Source: Lantana camara (lineage: Eukaryota > Streptophyta > Magnoliopsida > Lamiales > Verbenaceae). From it: a stretch of 64,000 nucleotides of DNA. Position 1 is the stretch's first letter. Each line of letters begins with the position of its first letter. Made by a program: the position numbers and the translations under genes. The stretch lies in the NCBI GenBank assembly GCA_037501455.1, contig CM074859.1:89982894-90046893 (forward strand), read 5' to 3'. The notes beneath the pieces are model-generated. The model did not search any database. It was not told where the DNA came from and saw nothing but the letters and a program-made list of their open reading frames with translations. Shown piece by piece: positions 1 to 9,656 of the stretch.

Positions 1-667
1 TGTGGCTTTTCCATATTACTGTTTTTGAGGCCGGGGTATGCCCCGTGTAATTGTCTAAGGCCAATATGAAGATTGAGCCTTATTACTTTATGTCTTTTTC
101 TTTTTATTGTAATTTGAGAGTAGAGATAGGTGGTGAGGTTTTATTTTCATTTTGGAGACAATGCGCCCATGGAGTAAGATGGACCACATTCAAGTAACAA
201 GGAGGCCATAAGTGAAGACCCCTCAAAATGTTAGGGAGGGGAATCTCAATTGTTAAATGTAATAGAGATAGGGCTCGTATTTTGTTACCGCTTTCCCTTA
301 TGTGATTTGAACTGTTTATGTGGCATGTATGTTAGAACTTGTGATTGTGGAGTGGCTCCCACATATCACGCATAAGATAGGTAGAACCCATGATCATTAC
401 ATGTTAGTATCATGCTAGGACATGTTATCTGTTTATGTGCTTGTTTGAAATGCATTTAAGTGTACTTGCATTAATCAAGACTAATAAAATTGGATAACAT
501 ATATGTTGGTGAGGTCGAACCGGACAACTCTCCGGTTGATTCGAAAATTCCCATTAAATATTAAGTTAATTTCGAACAAATAGGTGTTTAATTCGAGATG
601 CAAATTTTGAATTAAATTCCTAGCATTCCATCAATAGGTTTTAAGTTTAGTAAGTAAAGCTAGTTAT

Positions 668-988
668 TGTCCGCGAGTCGTGGGATAGCTAGTGGAGCTT
701 ATTAGTTCTTAGTTACCTAATTGATCATTTTAAATGATCAATATTTCGTGGTCAATTTTAGCAAGGGCGATGTCCGCGAGTCGTGGGTCGTTCGAACTAA
801 GTTTTGATCATGATCTTATGATTGATGGGTCTAGCTTAACGCCTAAGTAAATATGGATGTCGCACGAGTCGTGGGTCCATATTGAAAGATAGGTGATGCA
901 AAACAATTACTAAGAGTTCTAAAGGTGTTAGAATTGGTAAGTTGTACCTACCTAGGATTTTGCTTAGAATGTCCGCGAATCGTGGGTT
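668..988 (+). repeat. Four interspersed copies of a TGTCCGCGAGTCGTGGG motif
   Basis: Near-identical 17-base copies occur at about 668, 771, 858 and 970, spaced 85-115 bases apart in otherwise AT-rich leader DNA. The third has CGCAC in place of CCGCG and the fourth has AATCG in place of AGTCG. The flanking sequence is not obviously duplicated, so this is an interspersed motif and not a simple tandem array. It lies upstream of the presumed gag position of the copia element. Function unknown. Confidence 0.7.
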
Positions 989-3559
989 CGAGGTAAAATG
1001 CTTAGGATCTTAGTACCCATTGGGAAACGTGTTCCTCTTAGATCTTTGGGAATTATAGATCTTTGAAAAACAGTGGGAGCTACATTAGATTAAAGACCTT
1101 ATCTTTTGTATATCGTTATAATTCAGCATGCCCACATTTTCTCTGCTTAGCATTTAGGTTGTAGTTCTGTGATTCTCTACAATATGAAATGCAAACCCAT
1201 TCGTATCCATCCTTAAGTCAAATAAGTTGACTAAGTCCTGACTAACTCTAAATGGCTTCGGATCCTAAAATTCATTTTAGAATCCGACTAGAGAAAGGCG
1301 TTCTCTAAAGGACGAAGTTTTCAATTGTGAAAAGTCGACCCGGGCCAAAAGAGAAGCAATCTGAGGTGAATGGATTTTTTCCAAACCACTTAAGAGCAAT
1401 TGAACCACCTCATAAAAATGTTACAAGGTATAACATTATGGAATTATTCAATATTCCAAATGAGGAAACAAGTGCACATGAACAAGGTCTAAAGATCTTA
1501 TTTGAAGATCTTGTGGTCTCGATCATCAACCGAGAAAAGAGTTCTCAATGCACTGATTGCTTACATTGCTTCCACCATCATTCAAACCCTTTATGCTCAA
1601 CTAGAATGATGCTAATGTATCATAGTTAATCATTTAAGTTGATAATGGTTGAGAGCATCCTTAAGAAGGAATAAAAGGTTGTGATGGTTAATTCTTCTTC
1701 TAAACTCACTGAGTTAAAGGCCTGAAGGCCTAAAGAAGAAGAAACCCTTAAGAGCCCAATGGAGGGGCATGTAAGGGGTACGCCCAAAAGACACTAGAGA
1801 TCAAATTGGACGTTTGCTTCTATGGTAGCAAATAAGGACTTTGAAAGGGAACTGCATAGAGTATGAGTACTCTGAAATGTTACCTCGTTTAGTAATTCTA
1901 CTAGGAATAGAATTCACTAGTCTTGAGTCAATTCTGCATAATCCGTTGTGCAAAGACTCAAGGCACTAATGTTCTGAACATACAACGAGATAACAAAAGT
2001 AAGTGAGATGACAAAGCTTCGAATTACTTTGGAACGTTGAGAGACAAAAGGATTAGCAAGTTAGACACCTTAGGATCATTCTATGAAAATGGACCTATAG
2101 AGTTGACTTCCTGTGAATCCTATCTCAAAGGGAAAACGTTCCCGGAACATTGTTTAGGTGAAACATAGAACGTTCCAAAATTATAGTAGATTTCGATCCA
2201 TGCTGATGAGTGTAAGATGCTTAATGTAAGCACTAGATACAATCGTTAGTTTAATCATTATGAATGAATATACTTGTTAAAGTCCAAATTCGAAACTTAT
2301 ATGAAATTCTTAGAATTTCGAAAGGAGGTTAGGAACCGAAGTAGTCATAAGTTATAGGTAAATCGATATGATCGAGATAGCCAATATCTTAGCAACTAAT
2401 TCCTTACTCATCTTGGAGATAATAGGATTATCTCTCAGTAAACTAATTCGAGAACACCTTAGTGTTTCTGAATGAGGGAATGAAACCTTATAGGATATGG
2501 TCCATTCCATAGCAAGCTTTACTGACTTATAATCATTCTAGGAATAAACTCCCAGAATATGCAGTTAGAGATTTTGAATTTAGTACCTTCCAAAATCAGT
2601 CCTTTAGTTGCACTATGCAATGTGGCATATTAAACTCCCTAATTATTCTTATCCAAGAATTTAGTAGAATCCTCTTAAGTGAAGAGGATAGTGGGAGATA
2701 AGTTTGAAATGAGTTCAAGTTTATACAACGATATTGAATATTATTTCTGCAATTCCCTTAGACAAAGGTTGTTTGTCTCAAGGAATGTATCTTTCTCAAG
2801 GAATCGTTCCTATAGAAGAAGAAAGGCAAGCAAGCAGACCTCAAAGAAATTTGAGGAAAAATATTCATGCCACATATAGAAGAAATGAGCCCATCTGATA
2901 AAACTTAGCCAAATTTTAGAGTATGTACACGTGTGAAACCCTTCTCTTAAAATGCGTTTAGAACGCGTTCCTAGATAGCCAAGGAATTACTTGAAGAGGA
3001 GACACTGTCAGATTTGGAATCTGAGTAGTGTAAGCAAGCCTTGAAATCCAATATGGATTCCATATACTTAAACCGAGTTTTGACCTTGGTTGATCCACCT
3101 GATAGGATCAAGTTCCTAGAGCTTCGAGTAAATGGAAAGCATTACAACCTTCTTGACGGTTGAAATGCAAAAGTCCATTTGGATTGTGTTTACCATATCC
3201 TCATATTCTGACTATGAGATATGATAAATCAATATGAGAACTATCTTGTTCAATATGAGATTGAAAGAGACTGAAATAAGGTATTTCTATAAATCTCATA
3301 TTCAGTGGGAGTATGCATAAGGTATGCAAATCCCTAAAGTCAATCTGTGGATTGATAAAGGCTTCTAGGATTAGACAATTCGATTCCATAGGATAGTCAA
3401 ATTGTTTGACACAGATGGAAGTCGAATAAGTCTCAAAGTGTACATAGGAAAGTTAGTGATGTAAGAGTCAATTTTTGGTTCTTTAGAAAACGATATCCTT
3501 CTCATTAGGAATGTCAAGGACGACGTGAAAGTTACCAATTCTTGTTTAAGAAACAATTT

Positions 3560-4420
3560 GACATGAAAGATCTTAGTGATTATCCTATATTCTCGACATT
3601 CAGATCTATAGAAGATAGATCTAAGAGAATAAAAGGATTATCACAAAATGAGTACATAACCACGGTACTAAAAGGAGTTTAGTATGGACAATGGAACATC
3701 TCTTTTGAAGAGTATGTGTCCTAAGATAACTTTGAGAAAGTTAGAATGTCCAAAATCCCTTTAAGTGAAAGGGTGCATAATGTATGAAAAGTTATGTACT
3801 AAATTAGATATGGCGCAACACTAAGCGTAGTAGGCCGAATCTAATATGACCTCAGAGAAGGTCATTAGATCTCTGTAAAGGATGTCCTCAGAGTACTTGA
3901 GAAGAAATGAGGATATGTATTAGTTTACAGAGCCCAACAGATCTTATTGTTAGAAGGATATTTGATGTAACCGTTCATCAAACATAGATGATTATGAAAT
4001 CATTGAAAGGATACAACTTCTACCAGAATGGTAATGCAATGTGTTGGAAAGGGGTTCCAAGGACGGACATTGCAAAACTCAACTATCGTAGTTGAGAACT
4101 TAGTCGTATTATATAACACTAAGTTAAGTGTTTGGGTAAGAAACTCCATCTAACTTGTTAGATGAAGTCCCTAGCATGAAAACAACTCCTTGATCATATT
4201 GTATGATAAAAATGATGGTTGCTCAAGTAAGAGAACCAAGACCTCACCAAGAGACTGAACACGTGATTACGAATCACTTTATAAGGAAAAGGTGTTTCCT
4301 AAGAGATGTGTAAACAAGAGGGTCACATCAGCAGAGAATATAGCAGATCCACTTTGGAAACGCCCAAAGTCAATAGGGTCTCTAAGTGCATCTTGAGAAG
4401 ATGGGACTTAGAGTACCTAA
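3560..4420 (+). pseudogene. Copia pol remnant: reverse transcriptase end, RNase H, C-terminus
   Basis: Around 3565-3660 the plus strand encodes a segment starting MKDLSDY and continuing to RSKRIKGLSQNEYI, which matches the copia reverse transcriptase motif that usually reads MKDLG...GLSQ.YI. The region near 3760-3850 keeps the spacing of the copia stretch with IPYASAIGS...CTRPDI, with stops. Around 4230-4340 the reading REPRPHQE, then H at wider spacing and a NIADP-like segment, matches the end of copia RNase H. Many in-frame stops and likely indels show an old, inactive copy. Family assignment rests on motif order alone. Confidence 0.7.
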
Positions 4421-5591
4421 ATGGCTTTTACGGGCAAGTCGGAGATTGTTAGGAAAAGTGCCCTAGAAAGCCGATTAGTCATAATCCGTTTTGGGACTTT
4501 CCTGGTATCACAGACAATCTTTGAATAAAATAACGAATTGAGGCAACACTTCTTTATATGCTCTTGTTTGGTATGCGTTTACTTTAGCTGTGCATGTATG
4601 AGAACTCCCCTAATCCTGATGACTTTAGGACTCTACCATTTAGGTGAAATGGTTCATGAAACGAGCCCTATATCACATAAGTCATGATTAGTAAAATACT
4701 CCAAGCCGATGAGTCCTACAGACAGTGGGAGTGTCAACCTGACTCCTCTAAGGCTTGCTTGTGGGATCACGCCCTTAAGAAGGACCACCTTGTTTCATGG
4801 AGGTGGAAAGTGTATAGTTGATACGTGCGTGATACATGAGGGTGCTTACTTTAATAAGTGAGTTCACTGAGGCGCCCCGTGTGAGAATATTCCTAAATGG
4901 GAAAGGAAGTTTCTATTTCAGGAAATGGAAACTTCCAGATTAGGAAATATCTCACGAGTCATTGATGTGATTAATTGATCCTTAGACTTGAGGTTCCTTG
5001 TCACTTTATGAGTTAACTCTGTAGTCTTAGGTATAAGCTTTAAAGGGTGTCGCCTTAGACAACTGATTCAAGGCTTATGCTGGGGCTGCACAAGTGACTC
5101 GTGAAAGTGAATGAGAATCAAGAAAGGACCTACACTTGCACTTGCAAGGTGATCTCTTATTGTGTAAGTCATTCATATGCCATATGGAGTCCTTGGCCAA
5201 GGCAGTAGATCAAGACATCAAGAAAAGGGTTTCTTGGATTGAGATCAAATGGATATGAAATGCACTTAGCTTTAAGACCGGATTATTAGGGTTCTGATTA
5301 TTCCCTTGCCCTAGATCTTGGTTGAGAGATAGTAAGTAGGAGGATTGTATCTCACATGAATCAATGACTTAAAGGTTCTGTCGAATCCGAACATTCCAAT
5401 TCAGCTAGGGGTTAAACACCTGTTGCTAGACTATGGTCGTTTAATCTGTGGACTGATTAATTAATTAGTGAATTAATTAATTGGGGTCACTGCTAATTGA
5501 ATTGAGAACCTAGAGGGTCACACACAACAACTTGGTTACATGAGTTGAGGCTTTAAAATGATTAAACGAGTTAATCAAGCCAAGAGGGTTC

Positions 5592-5669
5592 CACACGTGT
5601 GAAACCACACGTGTGGCTCACGTGAGTGACACGTGTCATTGTGACACGTGTCACACACGTGTATAAATA
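5592..5669 (+). promoter_or_regulatory. Cluster of six ACGT-core palindromes next to a TATA box
   Basis: Within 70 bases there are six CACGTG- or ACGTGT-type palindromes: at 5592-5601, 5605-5616 (CCACACGTGTGG), 5617-5626 (CTCACGTGAG), 5627-5638, 5641-5654 and 5653-5661. They end directly at a TATAAATA at 5662. ACGT-core boxes are known binding sites of plant bZIP and bHLH factors (G-box, ABRE). The placement in an LTR suggests an enhancer of the retroelement promoter. That role is inferred. Confidence 0.6.
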
Positions 5670-6005
5670 TATGTGTATATTTATTTATGTATTAAATAAT
5701 TAATGTGATTAATTATTTAATAGACTTTGGTTTAATTTTGAATTAAAAAGAAAGAAAGTCTAATTTTGGAGAAAATAATCTAGTTAATTAATTATGAATT
5801 AATTAATTAGATAAAAATAAGTTATTTATTTTATAATAAATAAAGTATAAAATTATCCAAAAATAGTTTGGATATTTTTAGCTCTCTTCAAAGTTGACTA
5901 GAATTAGAATTCAAAGTCAAAGTTGGAAAATACTTGATGATCAAGTAATAGGAGAGAGAGGAACCAAATCCTTTCCCAACTAGGATTTGGATCGGCACCC
6001 TCTCT

Positions 6006-6015
6006 CTATAAATAG
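6006..6015 (+). promoter_or_regulatory. Canonical TATA box of the copia LTR
   Basis: CTATAAATAG follows a CT-rich run in the LTR and is followed by the G- and C-containing leader typical of plant transcription starts. Transcription would begin near 6035-6045, giving an R-U5 of about 0.7 kb. It competes with the upstream TATAAATA at 5662. Confidence 0.55.
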
Positions 6016-6724
6016 GGGAGCTCGAGCTTCTTATGGAGCGAATAGACAATTCTTGGTTCATGTGTTGAACACCTTCCTTTCTCCAAGATTAAATAAAACC
6101 CTAGGTTAAGCCTAAACACTAACTAGAGAACTAGCATCCTTACTAGTTAGATTGTAGCCAAGTTGGTGGACTATCTCTAGAGACTTCAAGTTAGAAGTTT
6201 TGAAGATTCGAGCTTTACCAAAAGTGGGGATTAAGCAAAACGATCAGAAGGGATGATGAAACGATTCTGAACCCAACAGAAAACGAGTGAAAAAATCGAA
6301 CCAAAGAAGATGGCGAAAACCGTTCGTCCATATCCTGAAAGATGAGTTTTTTCACGAGGGTTTTATGGCTGGCAGATTTCTACTTTCGCAAAACTGGTTT
6401 TCGAAGGGAGTTTCAATCCTGCTTTTCTCGTTTCATGTTTCTTTCTTTATGTTATATTGTTAAGAACATCTCTAACATGATTTGAATCTAGGTTAGTGTG
6501 GATTGTTATCCCGACAATGGATTCTGAAGTAGAAAGAGACTTTCGAGGGACGGGTTGTCAAGCCGCGAGAAGAGCGTTCTTGGGTGGCTTGAAACGTTTC
6601 AAGAAAGAATAAAAGAAAAGTAAGTTTTCTATCTCTACGAATTTGGTTACACGATTGCGAGTCCAAGATCCTTTTGTTGGAAAATTTTTAAATTCCGCTG
6701 CTTTATGATTCGTGTTTTCCAACA

Positions 6725-6994
6725 AAACCTAATTCAATTAAGTCCACAAGTTGCATGGATTGACATTTAAGGGAAATTAAATAAATTTAAATACGTTTAT
6801 CTCCTAATTATAATTAATTTATGAAATTAAGGAGGGGTTAAACATAAAAATTAATGCGTAAAATACAATTGAGGTACATCATTCACATAATTAAATATAA
6901 TTAAGCACTTTGAACATAATTAAACACACAACACTGAGCCTAAGCTCACTCGTGACGTCATACCGGACCTGTCTTGAAATTATGGGGTGTTACA
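6725..6994 (-). mobile_element. Right end of a Tekay-type LTR, cut by the copia insertion
   Basis: This segment matches 56345-56615, the end of the complete solo LTR at 52790-56615, nearly base for base, including the terminal GGGGTGTTACA. It is therefore the start (in coding sense) of a minus-oriented LTR of the same subfamily. Its other part was displaced to the left of the window by the copia element that ends at 6724. The host DNA on its right (6995 onward) is internal sequence of a different gypsy element. Confidence 0.75.
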
Positions 6995-7402
6995 ATAGGC
7001 CATCGGAGCTGATGGCCCTTGGACAGTGGGATAGGTGACATTCTGGGGGGTTAGTGCGAGTGGGCTTTCCCTTGGGGGAGCCGGCATGTTGGGCTCTCTG
7101 TTCTCTTTCGCCGCTGCTAGGGCTTCAGCCCTGCATTGTTACATGTAGGCGGTCAGATCCGCCTTTGAAAGCACAACCCTTACGGGTGCGCTTGGGCCAG
7201 TTTCCACAGCTGCTACGCCTACTACTGGGGGTCGGTAACTTCCCCCAGGGGCATTGAGGTTAGGGAAGATTTCTTCTCCGTTCTCGTCGTAGACTCGGCG
7301 CCCATGGCAGTTCTATACCATAGTTGTGTTAGTTTGAAGACTTTAAGGGTTGAAAGGAAGGGGATTTTTGTTCAGAGATTCCCACAGACGGCGCCAAGAA
7401 GA
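6995..7402 (-). mobile_element. Internal leader of a Tat/Ogre-like gypsy element
   Basis: Read on the minus strand, the LTR at 7403-8076 is followed by a short spacer and then TGGCGCCGTCTGTGGG (7381-7396), the form of primer binding site common in plant Tat-type gypsy elements, where the GGCGCC core pairs with the tRNA end. Beyond it lies GC-rich leader or early gag sequence with no intact frame. The element is cut at 6994 by the Tekay-type LTR. Gag and pol, if they survive, lie left of the window. Confidence 0.65.
7381..7396 (-). other. Primer binding site of the Tat-like element
   Basis: The minus strand reads TGGCGCCGTCTGTGGG six bases after the LTR end. The TGG start pairs with the CCA end of a tRNA. 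The exact tRNA species cannot be fixed from 16 bases here. Confidence 0.6.
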
Positions 7403-8076
7403 TGGTGTCTAAATATAGCTATGTACGGAACAACGGACTTAGACTACCAATCACCCAAGTTATTTGTTTGTGTGAGGTAAATCTGGTTGCCCTTAAGCTG
7501 TAAAGAAAGAATAAACATGAGCCCAAATGCCAAAACGGGGGAATATGGGGGTTGGACCCTATTTGGCACTCCGACGCTCAAGTCAGATCACGGTCTTGAC
7601 TAGGCAAAAAGGGGAGTAAGAGGATCGTAGTGCTTGAAAAACTTCACCTTGTGAAAGATGGAAGGAGATTTATATAGCAAGGAGTAAGCCTGGTGCGTGC
7701 AGGTACACTCCCAGGACGGTGTGGATCTGGTCTGCTGGGAGAGGGACTGTTAACGGCCGAAACAGTGCTTTTCGGTTAAAGAACTGTTCGCCTGCTCCTA
7801 CAGAGATGTCTGACAATTGCGTCCGCTGTGAGTGGTGCCAGCATTAAATGCGTCCGAACTGTAGCACGTGGGTCGATCTAGCATCTAGCTCGGGATCCTC
7901 TCGGTCGAGGGCTTCTCCGGGGCGAGATGCTCCCTCCGCAGGGAGTACATCTGCCATCCCTTGTGGGTAACAAAGTGTTGGCTCGGGGGAATGGCGACTG
8001 TGTCACATGTGAGGACTGACCTGGCCCGACCCTCTCCAATGTAGGGAGGACACGTGGAGCCTACTCACAGTCCCCA
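7403..8076 (-). mobile_element. 5' LTR of the Tat-like gypsy element
   Basis: On the plus strand the LTR runs from TGGTGTC (7403) to CAGTCCCCA (8076). In coding sense it begins TGGGGACTGTG and ends GACACCA, directly before the spacer and PBS. It is 674 bp and clearly more GC-rich than its flanks. A TATA box, TATATAAAT in coding sense, lies near 7668-7680. The partner LTR is not in the window, so the boundaries rest on the TG...CA ends and the PBS position. Confidence 0.6.
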
Positions 8077-8899
8077 ATTTTTCCCTTATCAATATTGAAC
8101 TACAATTAACAAATTAATTACGAAGGTTATCCATAATTAAAAGAAACTAAAATTACATACAATCTTTTAACTAAATAATTTATTTATAATAAAAGAAAAA
8201 ATAAAATTAACACTGTTATTTCATAATAAAAGATAAATTAAAATTACTATTTAGATACAATCTTTTAACTAAATAATCTATCTATAATAAAAGAAAATTT
8301 AAAATTAGCACAATTATCATAAAGAAACGATATTTTCTTAATATACAAATTATATCAACATTAAATTATCTAAAATTAAACATACTATATTAGTTAAATT
8401 TAAATACAGTTATCTTTACCCTATAATTAAACATAATTATCCTTATCCTATTGTCAAAGCGATACTAAGTTATCCAAAATTAAATAGATATAACATATTC
8501 TCATAGAGATACAATTTTTTCTCAAAATATTAAACTAATTTGTAATTAACAAATTAATTATAAATTATATCTAAATAATTTGTTCATAATAAAACTATAA
8601 AAGAAAAACTAAAGTTAAATATAAGTTAATATTGCCTTTTGGTTTTATTGGATAACTCGGGACCACGATCAACTTCTTTTTCCCAATTAGTGTAGATTTT
8701 GAAAATTAGAAAAATAAGAGTTTTAAATTGAAGAGAAGAAAAAGAAAAGAATAGAAAAATGAATGAGGAAGAAGAAGGTAAAGAGAGAGAAAAAAGAATG
8801 ATTTGAGATTTTTTAATAAGAATCAAAATTAAAGTAACTAATATTAAAACTCAAATTAATCTAAAAATAAATTCTAATTATTATGATTGGTAACTAGTA
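8077..8899. other. AT-rich intergenic DNA
   Basis: I see no gene here. A segment of about 45 bases with the core TACAATCTTTTAACTAAATAA occurs twice (near 8157 and 8247) with small differences, so part of the stretch is a diverged tandem duplication. A purine-rich patch at 8720-8800 is low complexity. Confidence 0.6.
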
Positions 8900-9347
8900 G
8901 GGGTGTTCATTCGGTATAACCTAACCGAACCGAAGTTTCGGTTTTTCGGTACACCATTTTAGATAACCGAATACCGAACCGAACTTGGTAAAAAATCGGT
9001 TCTACCGGAATCTCATATAAAAAATAAAAAAAAAAATTGAAAAAAAATGAAAAATATATATTATATCATATATATTATATGATATATTAAAAGTATTAAA
9101 TATAAATTATATATGGATAATAATCTTACCCTAATATGTTTAAATATAATATGTATTATATATATATTTATATATTATATATAATATTTTATATATATTT
9201 ATATAATTTCCGTATTAGGTACGGTTCGATATACCGTATCGAAATATCGATACCGTACCGAATACCAAACCGAAATTTCGGTTCGGTAATCGGTACCGAC
9301 CGAAATTTCAGTCGGTTCGGTCGGTTTTACCGAATTGTGCACACCCC
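8900..9347. mobile_element. hAT-like MITE
   Basis: The element starts GGGGTGTTCATTCGGTA and ends with the near-complement TACCGAATTGTGCACACCCC. The inner sequence is rich in repeated ACCGAA/TTCGGT blocks close to both ends and has an AT-only core around 9000-9200, so it can fold on itself. GGGGTG ends and an expected 8-bp target duplication are typical of hAT-derived MITEs. The flanking octamers AACTAGTA and AATTGTTA agree at only 5 of 8 positions, so the insertion is old or the boundary is off by a base. No coding capacity. Confidence 0.65.
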
Positions 9348-9520
9348 AATTGTTAAGTTGTAATTTTAAGGGAGAGGGGAAGGGACAAATTTATAAATTA
9401 TGAGGGATAAAATAATAAAAACTTTAAAGTTATAATGGGGTCAAAATATAATTAACCCTAATAGATATAATATAGATTCAAGATTACAGTAGGAGATTGT
9501 CAACAATGAGGACTCACCCC

Positions 9521-9528
9521 TTATAAAG
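9521..9528 (+). promoter_or_regulatory. Probable TATA box of the MATH-domain gene
   Basis: TTATAAAG lies about 130 bases upstream of the proposed start codon at 9657. A start near 9550 would give a 5' UTR of about 100 bases rich in A and G. Position and sequence fit a plant core promoter. No upstream element was identified. Confidence 0.45.
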
Positions 9529-9656
9529 GTCAGATACAAAGTCATCATCCGACAATACTTAGAAAAGAAGAGAAGAGTGTTTAGGGCGATACTCAAAGAT
9601 CACGTAGGAAAAACTAGAAGAAGGAATAATAATAGAGAAAATTAGGGGATGGAAAA

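Larger units (their letters stand above)
1..4446 (+). mobile_element. Degenerate Ty1/copia internal region, left end outside window
   Basis: This stretch lies directly upstream of a copia-type LTR (4447-6724) and is read as the internal region of the same plus-strand element. The first 1.3 kb has no recognisable protein and would be leader. A 100-residue frame at 1327-1629 sits where gag would be, but I do not recognise its sequence. From about 3560 onward, translated fragments interrupted by many stops follow the order of copia reverse transcriptase, RNase H and the C-terminal tail. The last bases before the LTR (about 4436-4446) resemble a degraded polypurine tract. No frame is long enough to make a functional polyprotein. 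The 5' LTR must lie left of the window, so the total length is unknown. Confidence 0.75.
4447..6724 (+). mobile_element. Copia 3' LTR (about 2.3 kb)
   Basis: The LTR starts TGTTAGGAAAAGTGCC just after a purine-rich stretch and ends TTTTCCAACA, giving TG...CA ends. On its right the sequence AAACCTAATTCAATTAAG continues an unrelated Tekay-type LTR that has an uninterrupted counterpart at about 56345, which fixes the insertion point. The matching 5' target duplication lies outside the window. Two TATA boxes are visible, one at 5662-5669 next to a cluster of ACGT palindromes and a canonical one at 6006-6015. No second copy of this LTR occurs in the window. Confidence 0.75.
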
